From NCBI GenBank assembly GCA_003641415.1, contig QNAG01000108.1:1-8864 (forward strand): a DNA stretch of 8,864 bases. The letters are read 5' to 3'. The DNA comes from Candidatus Zixiibacteriota bacterium (GTDB taxonomy: Bacteria; Zixibacteria; MSB-5A5; GN15; FEB-12). Position numbers and translations under genes: made by a program. Positions 1 through 7,648 of this stretch are shown here, piece after piece. The notes beneath the pieces are model-generated. The model was not told the DNA's origin and made no database searches. It was given only the letters and a program-made list of their open reading frames with translations. Each line of letters starts with the position of its first letter. The first letter of the stretch is position 1.

Positions 1-94
1 AATACTATCTATCAACTAAGGTTTATACTCCTCGGCTGTCTGTCCTGTTGACAACAACTATAATCATCCGCTTCACCATATGCGGCACAGTTGC

Positions 95-646
95 TTACAT
101 CTTCACTTTGAATTGACCGTCAATTTTGACCGATGCGCCTTCAGAGTTCTCGAAATTTCCGTCAATTGTGCCATACAGATCATGCGAACTAACCGAATCG
201 ACTACGCATTTACCGGAAACCGGAAGAAACAATTTAGCTTCAGGCTTCAACTCATAGTGCTTAAGCAACTGCAAATACGAACGTCCCTTCAATTCCACAG
301 TTGCTGTATCTGGTTGGCCGGGTAGCTGAAGGTACAATTGATGCTTAACATTCTCATTGAATCCAATGCCAAACTGGGAATAATCGGTTATTACATCGCC
401 GCGGAAACCAAAGCTCAGAATTACCACACTGCCATCACCGGATATGACTTTCTCCTCGGCGTTGTAATTTGCGAGGACCACTCCCGGGATGTAACGTGCC
501 TGTTCTACTTTAACCCTGGTTCTCTCGGCATCAGCAATCAGATACATGTCCATCCGATATCGACTCGAACAACCACAGCTCAAGAAAATAAGAGCAGCAA
601 CGATTACACTAGCCCAAAGCCTGACATGACATTTAATAATCATCAT
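95..646 (-). CDS. Putative outer-membrane or secreted lipoprotein, unknown function
   Basis: I do not recognise a family. From the ATG at 646 the protein is 183 residues, or 182 from the adjacent ATG at 643. The reading frame stays open up to a TTG at 664, but the ATG starts give a more typical signal peptide. Numbering from 643, there is a short basic n-region (Lys4, Arg8), a hydrophobic stretch at about 9-22, then Cys23 and Cys25 in a Leu-Ser-Cys-Gly-Cys context followed by Ser-Ser-Arg. This resembles a lipoprotein cleavage site, but neither cysteine has a perfect lipobox (Phe or Ser sits at -3). The mature part is about 160 residues, soluble-looking, with alternating hydrophobic/polar stretches that suggest beta-strands; the C-terminal end (Tyr-Gly-Thr-Ile-Asp-Gly, then Val-Lys-Ile-Asp-Gly) looks like a beta-sandwich edge. 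No Shine-Dalgarno sequence precedes the start, which fits the leaderless promoter described separately. The gene diverges from the sensor kinase. The ORF is credible; its function is open. Confidence 0.72.
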   Translation of the reverse strand: MMIIKCHVRLWASVIVAALIFLSCGCSSRYRMDMYLIADAERTRVKVEQARYIPGVVLANYNAEEKVISGDGSVVILSFGFRGDVITDYSQFGIGFNENVKHQLYLQLPGQPDTATVELKGRSYLQLLKHYELKPEAKLFLPVSGKCVVDSVSSHDLYGTIDGNFENSEGASVKIDGQFKVKM

Positions 647-651
647 TGCTA

Positions 652-680
652 ATAATAGTATCAATTGCGGAACTCGTCAA
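652..680 (-). promoter_or_regulatory. Sigma70-like promoter for the lipoprotein gene
   Basis: On the minus strand TTGACG (680-675) and TATTAT (657-652) are separated by exactly 17 bp. Each hexamer matches the consensus at five of six positions. Transcription would be expected to start at about 645-646, essentially on the tandem ATG codons at 646 and 643, so the message would have no leader. This agrees with the absence of a ribosome-binding site. Confidence 0.5.
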
Positions 681-684
681 ACAT

Positions 685-701
685 AGTTTAGTAACCAAAC
701 T
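685..701. repeat. Short dyad in the divergent intergenic region
   Basis: AGTTTAG and CCAAACT form a 7-bp inverted repeat with one mismatch around a 3-bp centre. It lies just upstream of the -35 box of the leftward promoter and roughly midway in the region shared with the kinase gene. It could be an operator half-site pair, but dyads of this size arise by chance in AT-rich DNA. Confidence 0.2.
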
Positions 702-806
702 CAGGTGAGAATCCAGAAAAATACCAATAATATTGAGGTGGCTTGAGGATATATTACTTCTAAATACCCCTCATAATCTGCCGATATTTACATCAATAGT
801 AAGTTC

Positions 807-836
807 TTGCGCACAAAGACGTGTTATATGTATATT
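807..836 (+). promoter_or_regulatory. Weak promoter candidate for the sensor kinase
   Basis: TTGCGC (807-812) and TATATT (831-836) are separated by 18 bp. The -10 box matches five of six consensus positions, the -35 box only three. A start near 843 would leave a leader of about 43 bases with AGAGG (872-876) about 9 bases before the ATG at 886. Nothing better was found in 665-885. Confidence 0.28.
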
Positions 837-885
837 TATCATGTCTTTTAAGGGATCGAGGAAGACAAATCAGAGGCTCAATTAA

Positions 886-3800
886 ATGAATCATGAAGAT
901 AAGTCCAACTCCCAAACCACTCCCCTAAAAAAGTCTCAATCCAGGAGCGGTGTTTTCCAAGGATACCGTTACTCAGTAACAGTGGGGTTTATCGGACTGG
1001 CTGTATCTCTGGTGATGTTCTTTCTTGTAATGAACTGGGAACACAACTTGCGGAGACTCGATTTCGACCGTCTGGCTGAGGCCCGATGCAGTTCATTCAA
1101 AAGTGAAGTAGAGCATCTCCTGGACGAGTTACAAGCCGTTGAGCGATTTTACTACGGTTCGCAGTTTGTGAGCTACGATGAATTTGTCGAGTTTGTCACA
1201 CCTGAATTTGACGAGCATTCCGGCCTCCGCGCATTTGGCTGGGCGCCCTGCGTAACTGGCAAGGACCGCAGTTCTTTTGAGCAGGCAATGAAGCGAGATG
1301 GACGAGCGAATCATGTAATACACGAGGGCAAAAACTCTAATGGTGAGCTTATAATTGCTGGACAGCGCGAGGAATACTATCCAGTTTTGTATAGGGTTCC
1401 GCAGTTAGATTGGGTGATTGGCAAAGACTTATTGTCGGAACCGATTCGACGTAAAGCGGTTGAGCAAGCGCGTGACATGGGTCAATTTGCGGCCACAGCG
1501 CCAATTTTTCTTGAGAATGATAGAAAAAATGCGCCCGGAATCGTAGCTTTTCTACCCGTTTACAAAAAAGGGCTACCTGTTTCGACAATCGAAGAGCGCC
1601 GCGCCGCCACTATGGGGATTCTCCTCTGCGGTATGCGAATCAATGATGTCCTTGAGGGTATTATTAAGAATATGAAACCCATTGGAATAAACGTACTGCT
1701 AACGGATATTTCCACTTCGGGAGATGAACGATTTCTTGGTCAGCATTTGGCGCGCCTGAGTGTCCAGACTGATACTCTTCTTAAAGTGAACAATAATTCA
1801 GGACTTTTGTTTGAAACTTCATTCGACATTGCCAATAGAACCTGGGAAATGCGTTGTTCTCCATCATCCGGTTATCTTGCGGCTCATACTATCTGGGTGC
1901 ATTGGGTCATCTTATTAGGCGGGTTGGCGTTAACGATTCTACTGGTGTTATTCTTCCGGTCAAGGCAGAACCGCACAGCCATCGTCGAGGCGCTGTTTCA
2001 TGAACGCTCGACACAACTACGGGAAAGTGAAAAGAATTTCAGGGATATCGCCAGCAATACGCCAATAGGATTAATCATATCTGATAAAGAGGGAAAAATC
2101 CTTTTTGCAAATGAAAGGTTCTCTGAAATTACTGGATATGATGTCGATGAGCTGATAGGTAATAATGGTTTAGAAAGGCTGACTCGCCAGCAGGATAAAG
2201 GGAAATATGGGCAGAGGATGAAAAAGAGGGTTACTAGTGAACCTCATGACAAAAAATATGAACGTGTAATTGTCCGAAAAGATGGCAAAGAAATCCAGAC
2301 CGAATTCTTCACCACCATGACCAGGTGGAAAGGGATGGATTGCCCTATGGCTCTTGTCCAAGACATCACCGATCGCAAATGGGCAGAGGAAGCGCTCCGT
2401 GAAAAAACTATAATGCTGGATAATATTCTCAGAAGCGCAAACGACATGGCAATTGTTACAACCGATCTGGATTTCCGTATCACTTATTTCAACCCCATAG
2501 CTGAAAAGCTATATGGCTATAAGGCAAGAGATGTTATTGGCAAATCTGTTCAGGAAATGCATACACTTGAAAATGTTAAGCCTGAACGATTTGAAAAAGC
2601 CATTGTCAGTGTTCATGAAAAAGGAGAGTATAGTTTTCCCCTGAGACAGAAAAGGGAAGATGGGATTCGGTTTATCGAGTGCCACATGTCCGGAATTGCT
2701 GATCCTGAAGGTATAATGGTTGGTTATTCTCTTTTCAGTAGGGACATCACCAAGCGTATGCAGACTCAGGAAATACTGGAAGAAAGTGAAGAAAAATACC
2801 GCCAACTCGTAGAGAATGCTAACAGTATTATTCTTCGCTGGGATCGTAATGGCAGAATCACTTTCTTTAATGAATTTGCGCAGAAATTTTTTGGCTATAC
2901 GGAAGAGGAGATACTGGGACGCCATGTTATCGGAACGATTACCCCTGAAGAGGAAAGCACCGGCAGGGACCTGAGGTCACTAATGAATAATATCTGCAGT
3001 AATCCGGAGAAGTATACTTATAATGTAAATGAAAACATGCGAAAGAACGGCGAACGGGTCTGGATTGCGTGGACAAATAAAATTGTAAAAGATAAAGATG
3101 GCAACACGTCAGAAGCCTTAAGCATAGGTACTGATATCACCGAACGCAAACTCGCCGAGAAAGCGCTTGAAAAGAGCGAGGAACGCTTTCGCCGGATTAC
3201 AGACACAATCACAGACTATATCTATACGGTACGTATCAAGGATGGACAACCCGCGGAAACCGTTCATGGCCAGGCTTGTAAGGCAGTGACGGGTTACTCT
3301 TCAGAGGAATTCAAAAATAATCCGTACCTGTGGATTCAAATGATTCCCGAGGAAGACCATGAACTCGTCAGGGATCAGACATCGCATATCTTGTCAAATG
3401 ATACCCCCCCCAAACCAATTGAGCATCGCCTTATACACAAGGACGGTTCCATCCGATGGGTAACGAGTTCTCTGGTTGCCAACCGCGACGCTCAGGGCAA
3501 TCTCCTCTCGTACGATGGATTGGTATCTGACATCACTAAGCGAAAGATCGCGGAAATCGAACTAAAAAAGAGCAGGGACGAGTACGAGTTAATCTTCAAT
3601 AATATGCAGGATGTGTTATACCGAACCAATATCGAAGGCAATCTTATTTTGATCAGCCCATCAGGTGTCAAGCTGTTGGGTTATGATTCTGTCGACCAAA
3701 TGATAGGACTTAATATCGCAAAGGATTTTTACGCAATACCGGAAAATCGTGATAAGTTCCTCGAGCTGCTGAGAGAAAAGGGAAAGGTCGACAATTATGA

Positions 3801-5457
3801 GGTGATACTGAAGAGAATGGATGGAGCCTTAATCACGGTAATTGTAAGCAGTCACTACTATCATGATGCAGAAGGAAATATAGTTGGCGTAGAGGGGGTC
3901 TTTACCGACATCACCGAGCGCAAAAAGGCAGAAGCAGATCATGTGCGACTAATGTCGGCAATCGAACAGGCGAACGAAACAATTGTTATTACCGACACCG
4001 AAGGTACAATCCAGTATGCTAATCCGGCTTTTGAGCGAATCACCGGCTATTCTTTAATGGAAGCTATCGGCCAGAATCCTCGCATCCTGAAAAGCGACAA
4101 ACATGATGATGCTTTTTACAAGGAAATGTGGGAGACACTCTTACGAGGGGAAGAGTGGCACGGGCAACTCATAAACAAGAAAAAAGATGGCACGTTATAT
4201 ACGGAAGAGGTTACGATCTCGCCTGTCCGTGACACTAATGGAGTTACAGTTAATTATGTCGGAGTGAAACATGATATTACAGAGCTTGAGCGCCTGCGCG
4301 AGCTTGAATCTCGAGCCCAACGACTCGAAACTGCGGGAACAATCGCGGGACAGATAGCCCATGATTTCAATAATCTGCTGGCTCCTCTGATGGCGTACCC
4401 TGAGTTTATTCGGGATGAGCTTCCGGGAAATCATGCCGCCTTACCGTACTTGCGAAATATGGAAAAAGCAGCCGAGCAAATCGCCGACATCAATCAGCAA
4501 CTCCTGACCCTGGGGAGACGAGGACATTACAATCAGGATCCGTTGAACCTGAATGAGATAGTTATGCAAGCTCTCAAGGAGATAGAACCGCTACCCGACA
4601 CGCTGGCTTGTGAAATCGACCTTGAGGAAGAGTTGATGAACATGGCGGGGGGCGGTGCTCAGATTCATCGGATTCTTTCGAATCTGCTGCATAATGCCCG
4701 TGATGCCATGCAGGATATTGGGCAGATTACTGTCAAGACCGAGAATTATTACGTTGACGAGATGTCTGTTGCTTATGGGCGCGTGCCAAAAGGGGAATAT
4801 GTCAAGCTTACAATATCTGATACCGGTTGCGGTATCCCCGATGATATTATTCAGAAGATTTTCGATCCTTTCTTCTCTTCAAAATCCACCGATAGAAAAC
4901 GAGGCTCGGGACTTGGATTGAGTGTGGTTCACGCCGTAGTTCATGATCATAGCGGATATATTGATCTTAATTCTAAGGTTGGTGAGGGGACTTCATTTTA
5001 TCTCTACTTCCCTGTTACGCGTGATTCTGTTCAGGATACGGGAAGCGACTCATGCCCAGAGGGACACGAATCGATTTTAGTTGTCGATGATGATGAAGTG
5101 CAACGTGATGTTTCCAGCAAACTCCTGAAAAAGCTGGGGTATAACGTTACTATTGCTGAAAGCGGGGAGAAAGCGGCTGAGATTCTAAAAGAAAAAAAAC
5201 AGGACCTTCTGGTTCTTGATATGGTGATGCCACCGGGGATCGATGGAGTTGAAACTTATAAGCGAGCGATTGAGATTAACCCCGATCAGAAAGCTATTAT
5301 CGTGTCGGGATTCTCAGAAACCGGAAAAGTTCTCGCAGTACAAAAATTGGGTGCGGGAGCTTTTGTCAAGAAACCCCTCACGAGGAAATCTATTGCCACA
5401 ACCGTGAGGAAAGAACTTGATAAAAAAGCAAAGGCAAAAACAGAACAAGAAGCTTGA
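886..5457 (+). CDS. Membrane-bound CHASE/six-PAS hybrid histidine kinase with C-terminal receiver
   Basis: This is a 1523-residue hybrid sensor kinase. Transmembrane helix 1 spans about 30-49 and helix 2 about 336-357. The periplasmic segment between them is a CHASE domain, shown by Gly-Leu-Arg-Ala-Phe-Gly-Trp at 113-119 and a later Tyr-Tyr-Pro-Val/Leu-Pro-Val-Tyr pattern, so it probably binds a small extracellular ligand. Six cytoplasmic PAS/PAC modules follow at about 380-500, 510-628, 633-757, 765-888, 896-1013 and 1018-1132; most end in Asp-Ile-Thr plus a charged linker. A short coiled coil leads to the H-box Ala-His-Asp-Phe-Asn-Asn-Leu-Leu with phospho-acceptor His1159. The ATPase has its N-box at 1266-1275 (Asn1270), Asp-Thr-Gly-Cys-Gly at 1312-1316, Asp-Pro-Phe-Phe at 1327-1330 and Gly-Ser-Gly-Leu-Gly at 1340-1344. 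The receiver has Asp1401-1403, phospho-acceptor Asp1445, Ser1474 and Lys1496-Pro1497. All catalytic residues are present. There is no HAMP and no output domain, so signalling presumably goes on through an Hpt or regulator encoded elsewhere. No cognate partner lies nearby. Confidence 0.95.
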   Translation: MNHEDKSNSQTTPLKKSQSRSGVFQGYRYSVTVGFIGLAVSLVMFFLVMNWEHNLRRLDFDRLAEARCSSFKSEVEHLLDELQAVERFYYGSQFVSYDEFVEFVTPEFDEHSGLRAFGWAPCVTGKDRSSFEQAMKRDGRANHVIHEGKNSNGELIIAGQREEYYPVLYRVPQLDWVIGKDLLSEPIRRKAVEQARDMGQFAATAPIFLENDRKNAPGIVAFLPVYKKGLPVSTIEERRAATMGILLCGMRINDVLEGIIKNMKPIGINVLLTDISTSGDERFLGQHLARLSVQTDTLLKVNNNSGLLFETSFDIANRTWEMRCSPSSGYLAAHTIWVHWVILLGGLALTILLVLFFRSRQNRTAIVEALFHERSTQLRESEKNFRDIASNTPIGLIISDKEGKILFANERFSEITGYDVDELIGNNGLERLTRQQDKGKYGQRMKKRVTSEPHDKKYERVIVRKDGKEIQTEFFTTMTRWKGMDCPMALVQDITDRKWAEEALREKTIMLDNILRSANDMAIVTTDLDFRITYFNPIAEKLYGYKARDVIGKSVQEMHTLENVKPERFEKAIVSVHEKGEYSFPLRQKREDGIRFIECHMSGIADPEGIMVGYSLFSRDITKRMQTQEILEESEEKYRQLVENANSIILRWDRNGRITFFNEFAQKFFGYTEEEILGRHVIGTITPEEESTGRDLRSLMNNICSNPEKYTYNVNENMRKNGERVWIAWTNKIVKDKDGNTSEALSIGTDITERKLAEKALEKSEERFRRITDTITDYIYTVRIKDGQPAETVHGQACKAVTGYSSEEFKNNPYLWIQMIPEEDHELVRDQTSHILSNDTPPKPIEHRLIHKDGSIRWVTSSLVANRDAQGNLLSYDGLVSDITKRKIAEIELKKSRDEYELIFNNMQDVLYRTNIEGNLILISPSGVKLLGYDSVDQMIGLNIAKDFYAIPENRDKFLELLREKGKVDNYEVILKRMDGALITVIVSSHYYHDAEGNIVGVEGVFTDITERKKAEADHVRLMSAIEQANETIVITDTEGTIQYANPAFERITGYSLMEAIGQNPRILKSDKHDDAFYKEMWETLLRGEEWHGQLINKKKDGTLYTEEVTISPVRDTNGVTVNYVGVKHDITELERLRELESRAQRLETAGTIAGQIAHDFNNLLAPLMAYPEFIRDELPGNHAALPYLRNMEKAAEQIADINQQLLTLGRRGHYNQDPLNLNEIVMQALKEIEPLPDTLACEIDLEEELMNMAGGGAQIHRILSNLLHNARDAMQDIGQITVKTENYYVDEMSVAYGRVPKGEYVKLTISDTGCGIPDDIIQKIFDPFFSSKSTDRKRGSGLGLSVVHAVVHDHSGYIDLNSKVGEGTSFYLYFPVTRDSVQDTGSDSCPEGHESILVVDDDEVQRDVSSKLLKKLGYNVTIAESGEKAAEILKEKKQDLLVLDMVMPPGIDGVETYKRAIEINPDQKAIIVSGFSETGKVLAVQKLGAGAFVKKPLTRKSIATTVRKELDKKAKAKTEQEA

Positions 5458-5492
5458 TAATCAAAATGTAAAATAATCAGAAGGCAGTGTAA

Positions 5493-5747
5493 TCAGGCTT
5501 TCTTCCCCACTATCCAGTTATACAACCATGCAAATATCGCCCCACCAATAAAACCATCGACCAAACCCCATAGCATTCCAATAATACTCCCCAGAGGACT
5601 GATGTCGTAGCCACGGTATATTTGTCCGATTAGAGTAACATCCCCAGTAGCTCCTTCAAAGAGCATAATCCACCAAGTTACAAATAACAGGCACCCTCCC
5701 CACACCAGAGAGCAAGTTAGCGCAAAGGCCATGACATTGAATTTCAT
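5493..5747 (-). CDS. Small two-helix membrane protein, holin-annotated family
   Basis: The protein is 84 residues from the ATG at 5747. That start is preferred because GGGAGG (5760-5755 on the minus strand) lies 7 bases upstream; an in-frame GTG at 5753 would be only 1 base from it. There are two hydrophobic segments, about residues 6-30 and 53-80. They are joined by a conserved-looking loop containing Phe-Glu-Gly-Ala-Thr-Gly and Ile-Tyr-Arg-Gly-Tyr-Asp-Ile-Ser-Pro-Leu-Gly-Ser. The second helix holds Trp-Gly-Leu-Val-Asp-Gly-Phe-Ile-Gly-Gly-Ala-Ile-Phe-Ala-Trp-Leu-Tyr. From memory, proteins of this pattern are common in environmental bacterial genomes and are often labelled 'bacteriophage holin'. 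Here there are no phage genes around it, so lysis is not implied. It converges on the kinase gene, with 35 bp between stops and no clear terminator. Its true role is unknown. Confidence 0.82.
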   Translation of the reverse strand: MKFNVMAFALTCSLVWGGCLLFVTWWIMLFEGATGDVTLIGQIYRGYDISPLGSIIGMLWGLVDGFIGGAIFAWLYNWIVGKKA

Positions 5748-5778
5748 TTTCACACCTCCCGATAAAGATTACACTTAT

Positions 5779-5807
5779 TTAGTATCGCTATGATATTTGG
5801 GTGTCAA
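5779..5807 (-). promoter_or_regulatory. Promoter candidate for the small membrane protein
   Basis: On the minus strand there is a perfect TTGACA at 5807-5802. Downstream, either TACTAA (5784-5779, 17-bp spacer, three of six matches) or GATACT (5786-5781, 15-bp spacer, four of six matches) could be the -10 box. The start would lie about 25 bases before the strong GGGAGG ribosome site. The -35 is convincing, the -10 is not. Confidence 0.38.
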
Positions 5808-5954
5808 GTATTAAATGTTACCTCTTGGAGTTGCATACAGTAACAAACTGATAATCACTAATACTTTTTGTGCCCTGCTGTTTGACATATGCTTGAAAAC
5901 TGAAAGAAATTGTCTTACCTTCCCATATAAAATTTATGGGTGTTTTGAATAACC

Positions 5955-5991
5955 GCACCGGAACACCTGTCCTGTAGACCGGCTCCGGTGT
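5955..5991 (+). promoter_or_regulatory. Inverted repeat in the leader of the metabolic cluster
   Basis: CACCGGA (5956-5962) and TCCGGTG (5984-5990) are perfect reverse complements, extended by one possible G-U pair at 5955/5991, and enclose 21 bases. AACACC (5962-5967) can pair instead with GGTGTT (5987-5992), so two partly exclusive folds are possible. The stem ends 6 bases before the AGGAG ribosome site (5997-6001) of the next gene, placing it where it could affect translation. No T-run follows, so it is not a standard terminator. It matches no riboswitch class that I recognise. A DNA operator is an alternative reading. Confidence 0.35.
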
Positions 5992-6009
5992 TAACCAGGA
6001 GACAAGGAA

Positions 6010-7242
6010 ATGCATTTCAAGTTGCTGCGTGAGCGAGATACCAAAGCTATCGATGCGCTCATTGATTCCTATGGTGGAGCAAAGGCAATTAACGAGAAAA
6101 TCGCCTTAACTCGGGAATATGAGACAAGAAAGAAGATTGCTGCCGAAAAGGGCTTCGGAGAAATGCTCCAACAGGCGGAGAAACGGGCTGCAACTTTTCC
6201 CAAGGTTGATGATTTCATCGCCGCTGAGAATATCAAATCCGACAAGCCGGGAATCTGTACCACCCAAGTATCGGGATTTCAGGGTGCGTATGTCACAGCC
6301 GATTGCATCCGAAGATTGGCTGAGAATGGGAAGGTTCTCTTCCCAACTGAAATGATATCGGTGGTTGCTCTCACTGAGCATTATGTTTACAGCGGCGACC
6401 TGCTGGCTACCTTGGCTATGGCGGAGAATATTCTTGGAGCCAGCAAGTTCTGCTCCACTAACATGGTTTCCACCCCACTGCCAGAGGAACGATTCACTAA
6501 AGTAGAAAAAATCACCGGCGAAAAATTCGACCGACGGGATATTGGAGATGGCATAAGCCAATTAATACTCAAGAATATGGGGACGCCATTTGGTAATTTT
6601 GGAGGGATTGAGGTCGGAGATAACAATCATCTGGTGTATCTCGATGGTGTCACTCGTGCAGCCCTTGAAACCGGCGCCAATTTCTTTCTCAATCCGAGTT
6701 GGTCGACAATCGTGGCCGCCTGCTATTTCGCTCGCGAGATTCCGGAGATTAGCTTCAAAATCTCTATGTTGCTATCCATTCAAAATACTATCCAGTTACG
6801 AATGTTGATGAGCATCATTAAGGAATATCTGCGTGATGATGGAACCACACCGATATATGAAATCAACATCGGTAACGCTGTTAGTCCTGAAATCTTCCAA
6901 CAGTGCTTTGAGGAATTGAAATCTTCCGGACTTCCAGATATCTCCCTTGCTGCTCATATGCGTATCAATCCTGACTTGGGAATAGAAGGTTTTAACTGGA
7001 CAGAGAACGCCCACAAAGTACTTGATTCCGGCTGTAATTTGACTATCAAGTATGAGAGCGATGGCACAGCGCGTCCGTATGATACTATGGAAACATATTT
7101 CCTGCCTGATGAAGAACGCTATGAAAAAGCGGAATTGATTGGCGACGTTATCTATCACAAGTGTATCCGTTGCGACGAGGACGCTAAAGAAATAATGCGC
7201 CGCGGCCACGAGACCAGGTTCGCACAGATAGCATACAAGTAA
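6010..7242 (+). CDS. Uncharacterised 410-residue protein, first gene of a putative metabolic operon
   Basis: I do not recognise the family. The start is supported by AGGAG (5997-6001) 8 bases upstream. There is no signal peptide and no clear membrane helix, so it is probably cytoplasmic. Residues about 1-75 look helical and charged. The rest alternates predicted strands and helices in a way that could be an alpha/beta barrel. Distinctive blocks are a glycine-rich segment at 191-204 (Gly-Thr-Pro-Phe-Gly-Asn-Phe-Gly-Gly-Ile-Glu-Val-Gly-Asp), His207, Phe-Cys-Ser-Thr-Asn from 147, and a CxxC near the C terminus (Cys385, Cys388). The CxxC could bind a metal or be fortuitous. The cupin gene follows after 12 bp, and a homoserine dehydrogenase-like gene and an aldehyde dehydrogenase gene come further on. 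This context suggests an enzyme acting on a small hydroxy- or amino-acid-type metabolite, but that is inference only. Codon use resembles the neighbouring genes, and the frame is intact throughout. Confidence 0.88.
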   Translation: MHFKLLRERDTKAIDALIDSYGGAKAINEKIALTREYETRKKIAAEKGFGEMLQQAEKRAATFPKVDDFIAAENIKSDKPGICTTQVSGFQGAYVTADCIRRLAENGKVLFPTEMISVVALTEHYVYSGDLLATLAMAENILGASKFCSTNMVSTPLPEERFTKVEKITGEKFDRRDIGDGISQLILKNMGTPFGNFGGIEVGDNNHLVYLDGVTRAALETGANFFLNPSWSTIVAACYFAREIPEISFKISMLLSIQNTIQLRMLMSIIKEYLRDDGTTPIYEINIGNAVSPEIFQQCFEELKSSGLPDISLAAHMRINPDLGIEGFNWTENAHKVLDSGCNLTIKYESDGTARPYDTMETYFLPDEERYEKAELIGDVIYHKCIRCDEDAKEIMRRGHETRFAQIAYK

Positions 7243-7254
7243 TAGCTTAGAGCA

Positions 7255-7614
7255 ATGCAAAAGCTAATAAAGAAATGGGATGGTACTGCATACCCTGAGA
7301 TGATTCGTGATTTACCCGAGGTTGAGCTTCCCTTTGAAGGTATTCGGGGCTGGTTGATTCAGGGAGGCCAACAGCAGGTTGTCTTTTTTGACATTCAACC
7401 AGTCGGGAAAGTCCCCCCTCATTCGCATTGCGCTCAATGGGGAATCATGATTGAAGGAGAGATGTCGCTGACGATTGGTGATGATACGAGGATCTATAGC
7501 AAAGGCGATTGGTACTTTATCCCTGAAGGGGTAGTTCACTCGGCCAATTTCCTTTCGCGGGTAAATGTTATTGATATCTTCGATGCTACAGATCGTTATC
7601 GTGTGAAAGATTGA
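7255..7614 (+). CDS. Single-domain cupin protein
   Basis: This 119-residue small beta-barrel is typical in length for a one-domain cupin. Motif 1 contains Pro-His-Ser-His (His56, His58), then Gln61 where the usual metal-binding Glu would be, followed by Gly-Ile-Met-Ile-Glu-Gly-Glu (63-69). Motif 2 is Gly84-Asp-Trp-Tyr-Phe-Ile-Pro90-Glu-Gly-Val-Val-His95-Ser-Ala-Asn98, close to consensus. Three histidines for a divalent metal are therefore present, with the fourth ligand changed to Gln. Such proteins can be isomerases, dioxygenases, decarboxylases or sugar/metabolite-binding proteins, so the reaction cannot be assigned. It begins 12 bp after the 410-residue gene. The only purine stretch, AGAG at 7249-7252, is just 2 bases from the ATG, so translation may be coupled to the gene before. 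It is probably a partner enzyme in the same pathway. Confidence 0.9.
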   Translation: MQKLIKKWDGTAYPEMIRDLPEVELPFEGIRGWLIQGGQQQVVFFDIQPVGKVPPHSHCAQWGIMIEGEMSLTIGDDTRIYSKGDWYFIPEGVVHSANFLSRVNVIDIFDATDRYRVKD

Positions 7615-7648
7615 CCCTCGTGACAGCCTGGATGTTCTTGTATAGTTA

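Noticed and set aside
68..85. Small hairpin CCGC/GCGG downstream of the lipoprotein gene as a terminator
   Set aside because: A 4-bp stem with a 10-base loop and no T-run is too weak. Nothing else was seen in positions 1-94.
80..652. Plus-strand open frames of 81 and 104 codons overlapping the lipoprotein gene
   Set aside because: They are antisense to the lipoprotein frame, lack ribosome sites and give no signal or domain, whereas the minus-strand frame has a signal peptide and a matched promoter.
5458..5492. Bidirectional terminator between the converging kinase and small membrane protein genes
   Set aside because: The 35 bp hold only a very short palindrome, with no GC-rich stem and no T-run.
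5882..5910. Perfect TTGACA at 5882-5887 as a -35 box for the metabolic cluster
   Set aside because: The hexamer 17 bp downstream (AGAAAT) matches only three of six positions, and the nearby TATAAA (5926-5931) is too far away. It is not listed as a promoter, though the cluster's promoter probably lies in this gap.
5818..6015. 65-codon minus-strand open frame in the gap before the 410-residue gene
   Set aside because: It would begin inside the start region of the 410-residue gene and has no ribosome site or family resemblance. I treat the gap at 5761-6009 as regulatory DNA.
6796..7260. 154-codon minus-strand open frame, and a similar 151-codon one at 6106-6561
   Set aside because: Both are antisense to the 410-residue gene, cysteine/phenylalanine-rich in the way of reverse-frame translations, and lack ribosome sites.
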